Below are positions 33,346 to 43,767 of a DNA stretch of 64,000 nucleotides, in pieces. Origin of the DNA: Paraphoma chrysanthemicola. Taxonomy: Eukaryota; Ascomycota; Dothideomycetes; Pleosporales; Phaeosphaeriaceae. The DNA lies in assembly GCA_020744225.1 (NCBI GenBank), contig JAGMWG010000022.1, positions 186,001 to 250,000 of the forward strand, written 5' to 3'. Made by a program: the position numbers and the translations under genes. Position 1 is the stretch's first letter. The number at the start of each line of letters is the position of its first letter. Below the pieces are notes generated by a model. It was given only the letters and a program-made list of their open reading frames with translations, had not been told where the DNA came from and ran no database searches.

Positions 33346-33584
33346 GAAAGACTGAGACAGTTTTACATCCTATAGCCCTCTCGGTCTATGATACTCCACA
33401 ATAACGAGACGACCAGGTATCCACTTTCTACTGTTCACCAAAAGCAACCTCGCAAAACTAAATATGTGCACTAGGCCTCGCAACTACAATGTGCTCTTGC
33501 CTAAAGGGCGTAGCATTGAAATTCTCGGAAATAGTACCCATTCAATGTTGCAGCTGGAAAGTAAAATTGAAGTCTAAGTACACA

Positions 33585-33713
33585 CGGAAGAATAGCCATG
33601 CCATTAGCAAACTCGTGACTACAATGTTTGAGAGCTGCTAGATGGGAAATATTCCTAACCCTTATCATTGTGGAGATGCCAGTTCCAGCCACGCGAGTGA
33701 ACTCGAGGCAGAC
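33585..33713 (-). pseudogene. Remnant of an amino-acid permease, copy B
   Basis: The minus strand encodes VCLEFTRVAGTGIS, aligning with VCLMLNRMIGTGIF of the remnant at 17361-17462. The similarity is also visible in the DNA (TGCCTC, then TCGC, then CTGGCATCT against CCGGCATCT). It is more decayed than copy A and would not be recognised as a permease alone. It lies about 240-370 bp from the 5S gene, again mirrored. Confidence 0.55.
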
Positions 33714-35538
33714 AGATGAGAAAGACATCTTGCATCGTTCCTATCGGCAACACTCATATTTGTGTAGTAATGTATAATAGACGTACCATAGTCCCGTATC
33801 AGTGCTATAACGTCGTTTTCACGTCATACAGAACATGGCAATCTTATGCCTATTCAAAATTCGCTTAAGCAACCAAATCTTCATTTAAATACACACTATC
33901 ACGTCCACCACAAGGTAATATCATTAATCAGATAGTTACGTGCAGCAGTAGTCTCATGTATCAGACTGCCTCCTTATACTGTAGTCATAACAGTATAATA
34001 AAAGGCTCATCGCCGCATTTTGAGCACCAGGCTGCCCGGCGATTGGAAGATAGAGAACACGAGGGAGTGGGAACTAAGGAATGACTGTGTAATTTTCAGG
34101 TCCATAATCCAGCCACGCCTTGCTGGTGAAATAGCATAGCTGAGATATAAGATATAAAGAGGACGATGTGTTCACAAAATGGATCACTTCTGCCCCTGGG
34201 CAGGAGGGATTATCAGCGAAACCACGCACAAGTATTTTGTGCAATTTTTTCGCTTTTCTGCACAATAATGCACCGCTTTGTGTGGTGTATCAAATGACCA
34301 ATGAGAAATTGCGCTTCCTAAGGGAAGAAGAAAGAAGATAGTACTTGGTGCTCAGTCCCCGAAAAGAAGAGGCAGACTTCTACACCAGTTGAATAATCAC
34401 TCAATCTGAAAGAACACTATGACACTATGTGATTGGCTACTATCCCTGGATTTGCGCTGTCTTGGTCTTTCTCTTACTTGGCTTCTCAGCTGATCCGTGC
34501 AGCGGTTGTGTTGTCAAAGCACCCAACATATTCGAACGGCAATGTGCATTGGAAATAGAAGAAACTAGGGAATATTTTATTATGATAGACTGGTATTATA
34601 CTTTATGGACAAGGGAGGCAAAGCTTTTCTACATTGATGTCGTAGGCACGCAGTATTTGTGGTAGAAGCATGAGGAATGGTAAATTGGCTCTCAAGCACC
34701 TCGGTGCAAGTTGCTTTCAAGAAACGCTATGCGAAGCGTGTTATAGTTCACGAAGTACCTCCTCGTTGTGTGCGCAGTGTCGCATATTTTGAACTTTGTA
34801 GTTGAACTTGTTATATGGTTCCAGTTTGTTGAAGTTGTGGCAGCTGTGGGAGGCATACGGGGAGGAGGGCGCGCATGGCCCCGCAAGGCTGACGAACGCA
34901 CGTCCGTCAAGCCACGGCCCGGTAACCAATTGCGTTTGAGGAGGGCCGCAGACGTAATGAAACAGCCAATCAAGAATCGTGAACAATGGAGATTCGCCCA
35001 CAGGAGGCATAATGTTCGAGGGGCGCACTTGGGGAGAAGGACCTTTCGTTGTGCTCGACCGGTATGTGGCAGAGGGCATTTTGAAGGACTCCTCCATGGA
35101 ATTCACCTACATCGCGCCCACGCGCCTGTCTCTTTCGACCCCGACCGAGCAGTACCTCAGCAGCTTATCTATACTCGAAAACTTTACCATCGAATGAGGT
35201 CTGCCACTGTTCAAGTTAAGATTATCGAGCATGGCGACCGTGGTGGGCAACAACGCCTGAGATCAAATCTGATTGGCTGCAAAGTCCAAGCTTCCAAAAC
35301 CTGCCCTCTCTTGACCAGTACGAACTCAGAAGATTTTTAACATAGATTCCAACCAAGCCTCCAAGAGCTTTTGAACCCTTCGGTGGACAACCCATGGCCA
35401 AACAAAAGAATAGCGTCGTCATCGCACATGGTCTGCCTGTTGATATGTCGCCCGCAAATAGTTGACTTCCGCCTGAACATGAAGGGGCATCTAATCGTTC
35501 CAATATCGTCTCTGGAGCATGGTCTGCTGTAGCAGCCC
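33714..35538. other. Gene-poor region inside arm B
   Basis: 1.8 kb, AT-rich in its first half. An open stretch on the plus strand at about 34979-35197 begins with GTG and ends in SILENFTIE; it looks exon-like but has no ATG and no clear partner. No RNA gene seen. Confidence 0.4.
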
Positions 35539-36484
35539 CTACGCAGCAATGGTGGTACCGAGATCGTTTATTTGAACGACCATTTGGGATTTTGCCAATT
35601 CGAAGTGGTTCTCTCTATCGGGCTGGTCCTCGAGAACGCCATCGATATTTGGTTGCTCTGGGTCCTCCAAGAAGTCAATTAGGATCGTCTCATAGCCTCC
35701 CTCATCCGACGGCATCCCAATTCCAGCGACGATATCGGCCGTGGACCAAATATCTCCTGCAGCCAATACCTCATACACTGTGGTCTCAAAACACACACGC
35801 TGAAGGCCTGGAGTTTGCGACTGTAAGGCCACATGTTCCAAAGCATCGATCACAGCCCCACCTTGCCCAGACCGATTGGACACAACATCGCTGAACGAGA
35901 GATGCTCTCCACCGGATGTGATCTGCATTTGGCCTGCACCTGTACCATCACCCACGTGGGCAACTTGTGTATCATTGTCCGATGCTAGGTCGTTCGTTCG
36001 ACCGGCGAGGTCAAGTTCAGCTTCGGTGCCATCGTAATCTTCACAAGCGTAAGTTACAAAAGCCATTTACAGGTTGTTCACAGATGCGACGCAGACAATA
36101 CTCTGTCGTTCGAAAACGCCATTGGATCCAGCTGGCCGAGCTAATAGGATGGGACTTACTTGTGGGTCCAAGTTCCATGGCCTCTTCGTTGTTTGCGACG
36201 AGGGTTGTCGCTGCGTCCGCGTCGAAGATCACTCGTACCTCCAGGACCACACCTGGTACGACTGGGAGATCGACCGTTGTCAATGAGCCCATCCAGTCAT
36301 TGAGTCTGATCACGTCGGTCGAGATAATGTCCGCGATGCTCGCTGGCGTTGCAAAGGTCGGATCTATTCTCTGTATCAGCCCGAGTCCGCGTATTCATCC
36401 TGGCCTTTCGGCTATCTGTCCGCACCCAATTGAAAACCGGATCTTACCAATGCGAAGAGACAGTTTCAGATGGAGTGCCGCCAT
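35539..36484 (-). CDS. Acidic orphan protein, copy B
   Basis: A three-exon model, 36484-36448, 36363-36160 and 36038-35539, with all introns phase 1 (donors GTAAGA and GTAAGT), giving about 246 residues. An in-frame stop precedes the ATG at 36484. The last exon alone is a 175-residue open frame with its own ATG at 36066, so that part is the safest. It is acidic, with no signal peptide, membrane segment or known domain. It is homologous to the gene at 14594-15282: the T-F-A-T-P start of exon 2, the FDADAATTLVANNEEAM block ending at the same-phase donor, and a C-terminal GDIW...GMPSDEGG motif. It lies divergent to the C2H2 gene, as in arm A. The first exon is the least certain part. Confidence 0.5.
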
Positions 36485-37668
36485 ATTGGATCGCTATCAT
36501 AGACCTTAGCTCTACCCCGCTCCCACCGACTTCAGATGGCAGCACCGCGCGCTTACCTGCGCTGGAAAACACACAAAAATCGCTCTAAACGCTCTGAACG
36601 CTTTCAAAAATAACTGCGCTACGATATGCGACTTCAAAAAGGCCTATGCGTGGGCGTGGGCGTGGTCACTGCGCTACATGGCCGCGGCGGTGATGTGTCG
36701 AGGAGGCCCATGCGCCACGTCGAGGTCCTCCTCCTCGTGACTTGCGATGTCGACTGTGGCCACAAGCAATTTGTCTCTGTCAGGATGCCATGGTTCCACT
36801 TCTTCCTCGCAGTAAATTTGTAGGCTTATTCAGGCGTGTGAATGCTGTGAACACAGGTAAGACGGAGTGTTGTCACGTAACTGCGCTAGTACATCTGGTG
36901 CCTATGAGTCTCGACTTATTGTAGAGCTCAACGTGCAAGAAGATCTGTGCCCCTTTGACTCTTAATGAAAAGAGCAGCAATTTCAATTATGGAGCAATGC
37001 CTCTCAACTGAATAATATCTGTTTCCGCAAAGATTCCAAGCGCAAAACAGCGTCCTCCTCTGCGTAATATGGTGTATTAAGTTTGCGACGCCTTGTGAGA
37101 CCTAGATACCTAGGAGTGCGCCTTGCTGCGCATGAAGAAAGGTAAATGCACCGCCTCGGAGGTCTGATTTTGAGAGCCCTGGTCGACGGCTGCATGGTGT
37201 GGCGATGCTTCAGCCTGAGGAGTGGAAAAAAGCGCTTTGATCTCAGAGGACGGCAACAAAAGGTTTGCAAACTGATCTATCGTTTTCTCTCCACTCTCCA
37301 CCCTGGTGGTCGTCGTTGAGACTTGGCTGCGGAGTCAAAAGTGCTCGAGCTTCTGGTAGGGCTGGAATGAGTGCACTCGGACCCCACGATGCCAAGCGCC
37401 CGTGATCTCGGAACCCGGACCACCTGGGCACGCCTGCAGAATGACAGCCGAAGCCTGCTGAGCGCTCCCATTTCCAGAGGCCACTGAAGTCCCACGTCCA
37501 GCCATCACAGTCTACTACAAAGCCTCCGACCGGGACTACATGGCCGATGGTTAATCGAAGCGTCTTTATAGGCATAGGTATGATCGAAAGCCCATTTCTG
37601 CATACGTGCTTGACGCCTGCTGGCAGACATCAACTGACACCACAAACAGTGTGCGCAACATATCTCTC
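36485..37668. other. Divergent region between orphan B and C2H2 gene B
   Basis: 1.2 kb with no recognised gene. A GCGTGG-type repeat (GCGTGGGCGTGGGCGTGG) lies at about 36648-36665. Presumably promoters. Confidence 0.45.
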
Positions 37669-39459
37669 ATGAGCTTCGAACAAGTTGATCACGTACTCGC
37701 CGATTCTATTCACGATAGCGAACAGTCGGGTTGGAACGGTACACAAAGTGGTCGAAGATGGAGCGCCGACAATAACACATGTATGCGTGCTGGCTTGCAG
37801 GACGACGCCAGCATATCATGGGATCATGTTTCCTCTGAGAACAATACGTTAGAAGGGGCAGCTGGGCTGCGGCAAGAGAGTGCTATGTCATGGGAGGCAT
37901 CGCTTCCGATGAAAGAGGATTTCACGCCTCCACTAAACCATGATCCTTCTGCAAGCTTCTTGAGGCTGGGAGGCGATTCTCCCAAAGCATCAAATGAGAT
38001 TGCGGATTCCTGGCTTTTCGATGAAGACCAAATTCTTGGAAACGTGACTGATTCGATGCTATCGAAAACCACATCTGGTGCAGATTTGGTGCTGGGATCT
38101 CTGCCTGCCTCTGGCCATGATTTTGGGCAACAAACGTCTTATGATGACGTTTTCAATAGTGGGACGAGTACCTTTGAACCTTGGACTGTCATCTCGGCCA
38201 GCCCAACGCCGTGGAGAAAGACCAACTCATCTGTCTTTTATTCGGCATTTCCTGAAGACGCAATGAGTACGACTTCAGAGGTCCGAAGTATAGAGATGGA
38301 CCAAGATTCAGAAATTGTGCGGTGTTCTGTACCGGGCTGTCAATCACAATTTCGCGGGGAGTACCGGAGAGGGAATTTGCAGAGACACGAGAGGCTCAAC
38401 CATGGGCCTTTCGAACCTAGAACCTATCAATGCCATTTCAGCGGATGTGTTAAGACCTTCAAGCGACAGGATGCGCGTCTCAAACACTATAGAAAACGTC
38501 ATCCCCACCTTGTCTCTGGCGCCATTTCACGTGGAACGCTGGGTAGAGGCAGGGAATCTAAGCAAGATTTGACGCTTTTTGTGCCGCGTGAACAGGATCG
38601 CAGTACATCTCATTATCTCGATTCACTTGGATCCGTCATCCGCAACGAAATGCCAGGCCAAGCAAAAGCATCTGCCGGCCAAGGGACTATTCTGAGTGGT
38701 GCATCAAGCCCATTCCTTTACTCAGAGGATTTCGCAAATTTGTTCGATCTCGATTCTGCGAACGAGTCACCAGTAACAAATGATCAGTCAGATTTCGAGA
38801 ACGGAGTGAGCGTGGGACCAAGCGATCGTTCGACATGCACCGATTGCGGAAAAAGTTTTCAGCGTCAAAACGACTTGCGAAGGCATATGCTCATTCACCA
38901 AGGCTCTCAATCTATGCATTACTGTAAATTCCCGGATTGCGACAGAAGGACTCGAGGTTTTCCTCGCAAGGACAAGATGATGGACCATATGCGCAAATAT
39001 CATAAAGCAACTGTCAGTACTAGTGGCGATGGCTCATTGCAGGTTGCAGTACCTGAAGCCGTAGAAGAGACGATGGAGCAACCTTCGTGGCAGTGTAGTG
39101 TCTGTGGACTCATCTTCAAGCGTGAATCTCAATTAGATCAGCACAATGCACGCAAGCACGAGCGGAGGCATAAGTGCAACGATTGCAATTCTGCTTTCAA
39201 CCTCAAGGCCGATCTAGACCGACACAAGAGAACGGTTCATAAGGCCACTGACGAGTCTGTGTTGCGATGTCCAGTTGAGGGATGTGCAGTTGAGTTTGTG
39301 CGCAAAGACAATCTCGTGCGACATCTGAGGCGAGTTCATGGACAGGATGACATTGGGGTTGCAATCGAAGACCTCAAGCAGCTACCGCGATCAGGCGGGT
39401 CAGAGAAAGGGACTTCAACACGGGGACCGTCGCCTGAGATGGATGTCGGGAAGTTTTGA
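37669..39459 (+). CDS. Seven-finger C2H2 zinc-finger protein, copy B
   Basis: Single exon of 596 residues. The ATG at 37669 (MSFEQ) is chosen because copy A starts MSFEL; the frame is open further upstream. The acidic, Ser-rich N-terminal 215 residues have no domain. Fingers in order: CSVPGCQSQF...HERLNH, CHFSGCVKTF...HYRKRH, CTDCGKSF...HMLIH, CKFPDCDRRTRGF...HMRKYH, CSVCGLIF...HNARKH, CNDCNSAF...HKRTVH and CPVEGCAVEF...HLRRVH. All zinc ligands are present. The linker after finger 4 (ATVSTSGDGSLQVAV) matches copy A. Convergent with the F-box gene at 39724. Probably a nuclear DNA-binding protein, but no regulated gene can be named. Confidence 0.9.
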   Translation: MSFEQVDHVLADSIHDSEQSGWNGTQSGRRWSADNNTCMRAGLQDDASISWDHVSSENNTLEGAAGLRQESAMSWEASLPMKEDFTPPLNHDPSASFLRLGGDSPKASNEIADSWLFDEDQILGNVTDSMLSKTTSGADLVLGSLPASGHDFGQQTSYDDVFNSGTSTFEPWTVISASPTPWRKTNSSVFYSAFPEDAMSTTSEVRSIEMDQDSEIVRCSVPGCQSQFRGEYRRGNLQRHERLNHGPFEPRTYQCHFSGCVKTFKRQDARLKHYRKRHPHLVSGAISRGTLGRGRESKQDLTLFVPREQDRSTSHYLDSLGSVIRNEMPGQAKASAGQGTILSGASSPFLYSEDFANLFDLDSANESPVTNDQSDFENGVSVGPSDRSTCTDCGKSFQRQNDLRRHMLIHQGSQSMHYCKFPDCDRRTRGFPRKDKMMDHMRKYHKATVSTSGDGSLQVAVPEAVEETMEQPSWQCSVCGLIFKRESQLDQHNARKHERRHKCNDCNSAFNLKADLDRHKRTVHKATDESVLRCPVEGCAVEFVRKDNLVRHLRRVHGQDDIGVAIEDLKQLPRSGGSEKGTSTRGPSPEMDVGKF

Positions 39460-39723
39460 CCTCAAGTTGAGTATTGATAGAGAGAATGACGACAGAGCTA
39501 GCAGTGGACGTCTCCTAAGCTACGGGTTGGTTGAGGCGTTTTCACCAGTTGCATAATTACTAGCAAATAGTGTGGTATCTCGACATCCTCCAATCCTAAC
39601 AGTGAGTGATCTGGTAACGGAATCAACCCATAGGATCCCTTTGCGATCCATTTGCTCCTGCAGAGCTACTTCGAGTCCCCATGCTCGCCATGAGGCTCCT
39701 TAGATAGGTGTCCATTTGTTCAA

Positions 39724-41380
39724 TCACAATTCCGCCGTCTTCATGAAGCAATCCCTCATCTGAAACCAGATTGTGGCCTCGGCTAGCTCATACCGCCATT
39801 GACATGGCTGAAGGTCTTCATCAGCTGCGACTGCAGCGCGATGACTACGACGCGACTCCAGTGCGATGCCTGTAGCCAGTTAGCACATCCTACCACGAAT
39901 CAAATATTGGGACAACCACAAGAGACCTACCAGGGGAGGGAGTGCCAAATGAATCAAACCAGGAAAGGTTCCGCAGCAACGGGACATCGTAGTCTGTCCA
40001 CCGAACAGTCCAGTCCTTATCCCGGTACGTGATCTCCAGGTTGACTTCGATCAGATTCAGAGCTGCATAGACTGGGTGCAAGCAGTTCTCCAATGCTAAC
40101 AAGCCGTATGAGTCGCCGTGCCCCTGGGCACAGTTGAGCACGATTATGGACAGATCAGGAAATTCGTTTCGATGATATTGTAGGTGTACAAGCCAATCGA
40201 GAATCGATAGCTTTATATAGATAACTCGAAGGTCTTGGAGTGTATTCGGTAGCGATGCAGCAAGCGAAGACGAATGGCGAATGATAGGACCAAAGAGACA
40301 TTGATATGGGATAACAAGATGCGTAAGCACCCCAAATTGTTGGAGGCTGTCGCAATGCGTGACATATTTTAGCCAGCGGGTCTCGTGGTATGTGTACTTT
40401 GAGAAAGACGGAGATATCATCAGCTTCTTTGAACACGATGCTTGCCCGTCCAATCTTGCCAAGAGCACAGAAAACCTTCCGTGGTTGAGATGTGTGATGT
40501 CGAAAGATTCATCGCCATAACTGCCTGTGTTTACATGCGAGTCTTTATCGAAGATATCGATAGTCAAATCCCCGAGAGAAGGGAAGTGGGCGAACATTGG
40601 CTTCAATGTGTCATGACGGATAGCATGAGGCACGAGATGAGACGACCGGTTGTCAACCTTCATGCGCTTGACCATTGTGTTGAATTGCTCCGGAGCCTCA
40701 TCGGGCAGAAGTTCGCAATTCTCGGCGATGTAAACGTCGGTCAAGTTGGGGAACCGTGCCAGGCACCAATGAAACTGCCCACCGTGCCACTCGAGCTTCT
40801 TTAGCTTCTGTAGTCCAGGTATCTCGACTGAGTGAGCAGTTCGAGGGTCGAATCCAGGAAACAGCTCTATCAGGCAGTCTTCGGAAGGGGTTCTGTAACC
40901 ACTGGCCCACGACGAAATGCAGTAGAATTCTAAAAACTTGAGTTCATTCAAATGGTGCAACAAGCATGCCGCAATGGGTTCTTGATACATCCCGATTACC
41001 AATTGGGTTGTAAATGGATTGCCACCAGGCAGGATGATTCTGGAATCGACCTCGACGGGACTAAGATCATTTTTAATAACTGTCAAGTCTAGGGATCGTA
41101 CTTTCTGGCCAAGATCCGGGCGCTGGGAGATCGTCCGGAACAGAGGCCACAAATTTTGGCCAGCCCCATGGTCGTCGTCCGGGTTGTGATGAACAGGCAT
41201 CTCAATGTTTCTGTAGAGAACCTGCTCGGTAAGAGCTCGCAATTTGGTATGAATAAGGGTGGCGTTAAGCAGATCGCGGCAGTGGAGATACTGCAGTATC
41301 ATTAGGTGCACCTCAGTCGGCGTTTTCCCCAGCTTGCTGAACTCAAAAACTATCGTGGAGGTATTCGAGATTAATGTCAT
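39724..41380 (-). CDS. F-box protein, copy B of a duplicated pair
   Basis: Two exons, 41380-39931 and 39869-39724, with a 61 bp intron (GTAGGT donor, GCTACAG acceptor, phase 1), giving about 531 residues. The F-box-like start is LGKTPTEVHLMILQYL with LIHTKLRALTEQVLY. The leucine-rich body shares FPGFDPRTAH and LQKLKKLEWHGGQFHW with copy A (8968-10674), and the final exon (GIALES...ADEDL) matches copy A's. The ATG at 41380 gives an N-terminus unlike copy A. A second ATG at 41426 opens a different frame whose product looks more like copy A's N-terminus but ends after a T5 run, suggesting a +1 frameshift. SCF substrate adaptor by family; substrate unknown. Confidence 0.82.
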
Positions 41381-42494
41381 CGAGCTCCACGATCCGAGGT
41401 GCGGCTAGTGATTGGTGTTGCGACATTGTCGTCGCTCAGTTGAATGATGAGTGGGGCGGTGTCGAGTGGAAGTGCTTGTAATATAGCAATATGGCGGAGC
41501 GGGAAACCAATTAGTATGAGCTAAAGATCATGTGACCAAACATACATTTTCACGGCAGCAGACCGGAGATAGGCAAAGATCGGGACTTCCGTGCACTACG
41601 TCCTGCTACTGAGCTTGAACGAGTCGAGTCAATAAAAGATTTCACGGTGAAAATCTGAGTACAATCTAGCAATCAATTACCTTCAGATATAACCAGAGTA
41701 GAAGCTCGAGGACAGAAACAAACCGTGTGTGACCAGACAAGGATGGTGGTCGTTTATCGATCATGGTCGGATGAAGGAAATCGCAGTGGGCGCCATCGAG
41801 ATTTGATTTGCCAGCAGGACCCGAATCCATGATGCGACACCAAGATCGGAGATCGTTGTTTGCACCCGGTTCTGATCACTACGGGTTATGCTGGTGCCAT
41901 CACAATAGGCAGCGAGCATGAATCTGGCTCTTTCAGTCTTTCCCATCTGTGTTGACACCTGTTACCTTTTTGGTTGTCTGCTGCACTTGTCATCGGAACA
42001 CCTGAGCGGCCATGGGACCTGTACATCTTTGCTAATCCAACTGTCTAGCTGGCACTTGAAGCGTTCGTCAAGGAAGCTATGAATTCGGTGCAGAACTACG
42101 TCGATGAGTTGGCAGATGCTGGGAACGGCTGAGTGAGATCCAACTCCCGATAAATAAGAGGCATGATGTATTCTTTTGAATAACCGACATTTCACCAGAT
42201 CAGCTTTACGAAGGCATTGGTATGGCTATACAAATGATCCATGTGATGTTAATCCGAGCCACTCCCTGGCGTTTAAGTTGCTTTTTGAGCCTCTGAGCCG
42301 CTTTCCGATCGTTGGTGGTCACATGTGCATCCCCTCGATCACGGACAGGTTGATTGTTAGCCGAATGGACATGCCGCGATAAGCGTATAAGTCACGCGGT
42401 GGATGACCCCAGATACTGTTTGCTGCCCAGTGATTCTCCTGATATTTTAATCCGACCCGGCTATGAACTTTTGCCGTTGTCATTCCCGACACAC
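41381..42494. other. Intergenic region outside arm B
   Basis: 1.1 kb between F-box gene B and the first tandem orphan. Only short, overlapping frames; no RNA gene or known element seen. Confidence 0.45.
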
Positions 42495-42914
42495 ATGCAG
42501 TCCTGCAACTACGTGTCTGAAAGAGCTTTACCCAGTATCGACAATCTTGCACTACCCTGGATGGAGGCCCAAGCGACACCAACAGAGCTCCTTCAAGTCA
42601 CACGTGTCAAGGACTTGCTCGAAAATCAAGGGCTCAACTATGCGGAGCCGGGACTCACCCAACTGGCCGCCGTCATTTCGATCTTGGCGCAACGAAGAGC
42701 TCCTGGTACACAGGCTATCAATGCAGACGACCTTTCCATCGAGATGAAGCCGCTTCAGGTGCAGAAGGGAAATGCTCAAGTGACTCAGCACAGGTGTATT
42801 GATACTTATCAGGACCAGGAGATCATGGGCGGTGTTCCATGTAAGGAGCTCCGTGATGCTATGGATGCTTTTGCCAACGAGATGGCTATGGTCGGTCGGC
42901 AAATGTCGCAGTAA
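42495..42914 (+). CDS. Small orphan protein, tandem copy 1
   Basis: 139 residues in one exon; the ATG at 42495 is the first in a frame that stays open upstream. I recognise no family. It is paralogous to the frame at 43354-43767. Shared segments are VKDLLENQGLNYAEPGLT against IKDLLTRQGLDYAEPGLT, then ILAQRR against YLAQRK, DDLSIEMK against DDLLIEMK, and a C-terminal AMDAFANEMA against AMDAFATETA. The predicted fold is largely helical and acidic, with no signal peptide or membrane segment. Likely a cytosolic lineage-specific protein. Confidence 0.65.
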   Translation: MQSCNYVSERALPSIDNLALPWMEAQATPTELLQVTRVKDLLENQGLNYAEPGLTQLAAVISILAQRRAPGTQAINADDLSIEMKPLQVQKGNAQVTQHRCIDTYQDQEIMGGVPCKELRDAMDAFANEMAMVGRQMSQ

Positions 42915-43353
42915 GATGACCGGTGTGGTTGGGATGAAGGTCAATAGTGATGAGATGATGAACTCAATTGTTTTTGCTAGCGACGTAGTGACTGATCTGA
43001 CCTTCAGGGGATACCCGAGGGCGTTTGTCTTCACGAGGTAGATGAGGTTTCATAGTTTGGTGTATGTCACGACCAGCTTATCGACAGCCCGATACCGGCT
43101 GAAACGACTCACATTCAAGTAACTAAATCATGCACTGTCCCTCATTTCACCATCTGATCTTAGTCTAGCAGTCAGGTACCACGTGGATTCATTTAGTTTG
43201 AACAAATCGGCACGCAGTCGATATCTCATATCAAACTCCGCTTGCGCGGGACGTGAGCTGATAACAATTTGCTATGTAGCTCCTCTCTTATGATAATAAG
43301 CCAACCAGCCTGTGCATCTCCTGTTCCATTAACCTCTCTCTACACAACCTTTC
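42915..43353. other. Spacer between tandem orphan copies
   Basis: 439 bp, presumably promoter and leader of copy 2. It contains an ATG at about 43290 in a frame that meets a stop just before the copy-2 open frame begins. Confidence 0.4.
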
Positions 43354-43767
43354 TTGAATAACTTGGCACCTAAATCTCTCGACATTATCAACAACTTACC
43401 CATCCAAAAACTCACCGCCCGAACAACCCAGACTCAGCTCCTCCATGCGGACTATATCAAAGACCTACTCACACGCCAGGGTCTTGACTACGCCGAGCCC
43501 GGCCTCACCAATCTAGCAACGGTCCTCTCGTACTTGGCGCAACGAAAAACAACGACCCCAATCATCACGGACGACCTTCTGATTGAGATGAAGACAGGCC
43601 CATTCGGTGCGGAGTTCGAAGGACGTCCGCAACAGACGGGTTACAGGTGTCTCTTGACATACCATGGTCAGGAGATCGTGGGATGTGTTTGGCATTCGAA
43701 GGAGGAGACTGCCATGGATGCATTCGCCACCGAGACAGCCCATCTCTCACGGCATTTGACTGGTTGA
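43354..43767 (+). CDS. Small orphan protein, tandem copy 2, start unresolved
   Basis: An open frame of 137 codons, clearly paralogous to 42495-42914 (see the blocks listed there). It has no ATG before the conserved region: it opens with TTG after an in-frame TAA. An ATG about 65 bp upstream runs in another frame to a stop exactly where this one starts. Either an unseen 5' exon supplies the start, or a one-base indel has broken the N-terminus and the copy is becoming a pseudogene. The conserved body itself has no stop or shift. Confidence 0.5.
   Translation: MNNLAPKSLDIINNLPIQKLTARTTQTQLLHADYIKDLLTRQGLDYAEPGLTNLATVLSYLAQRKTTTPIITDDLLIEMKTGPFGAEFEGRPQQTGYRCLLTYHGQEIVGCVWHSKEETAMDAFATETAHLSRHLTG

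Larger units (their letters stand above)
33165..41380. repeat. Arm B of an inverted segmental duplication
   Basis: This arm holds the mirror-image set of arm A: 5S rRNA (-), permease remnant (-), acidic orphan (-), C2H2 gene (+) and F-box gene (-). Order and relative orientation are fully preserved. See arm A for spacing. Non-coding sequence flanking the 5S gene and at the permease remnant is still alignable by eye at perhaps two bases in three. Confidence 0.8.

Noticed and set aside
34429..34665. 78-codon frame with a signal-peptide-like start
   Set aside because: The first codon is GTG, and the nearest ATG is followed at once by a stop.
34979..35197. 72-codon frame beginning with GTG and ending SILENFTIE
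   Set aside because: Protein-like but lacks an ATG and follows an in-frame stop; no splice partner found. Not called as a gene.
36041..36313. 90-codon minus-strand frame read as a separate small gene
   Set aside because: Its first part is better explained as exon 2 of the orphan gene, ending at a GTAAGT. The remainder reads into the intron.
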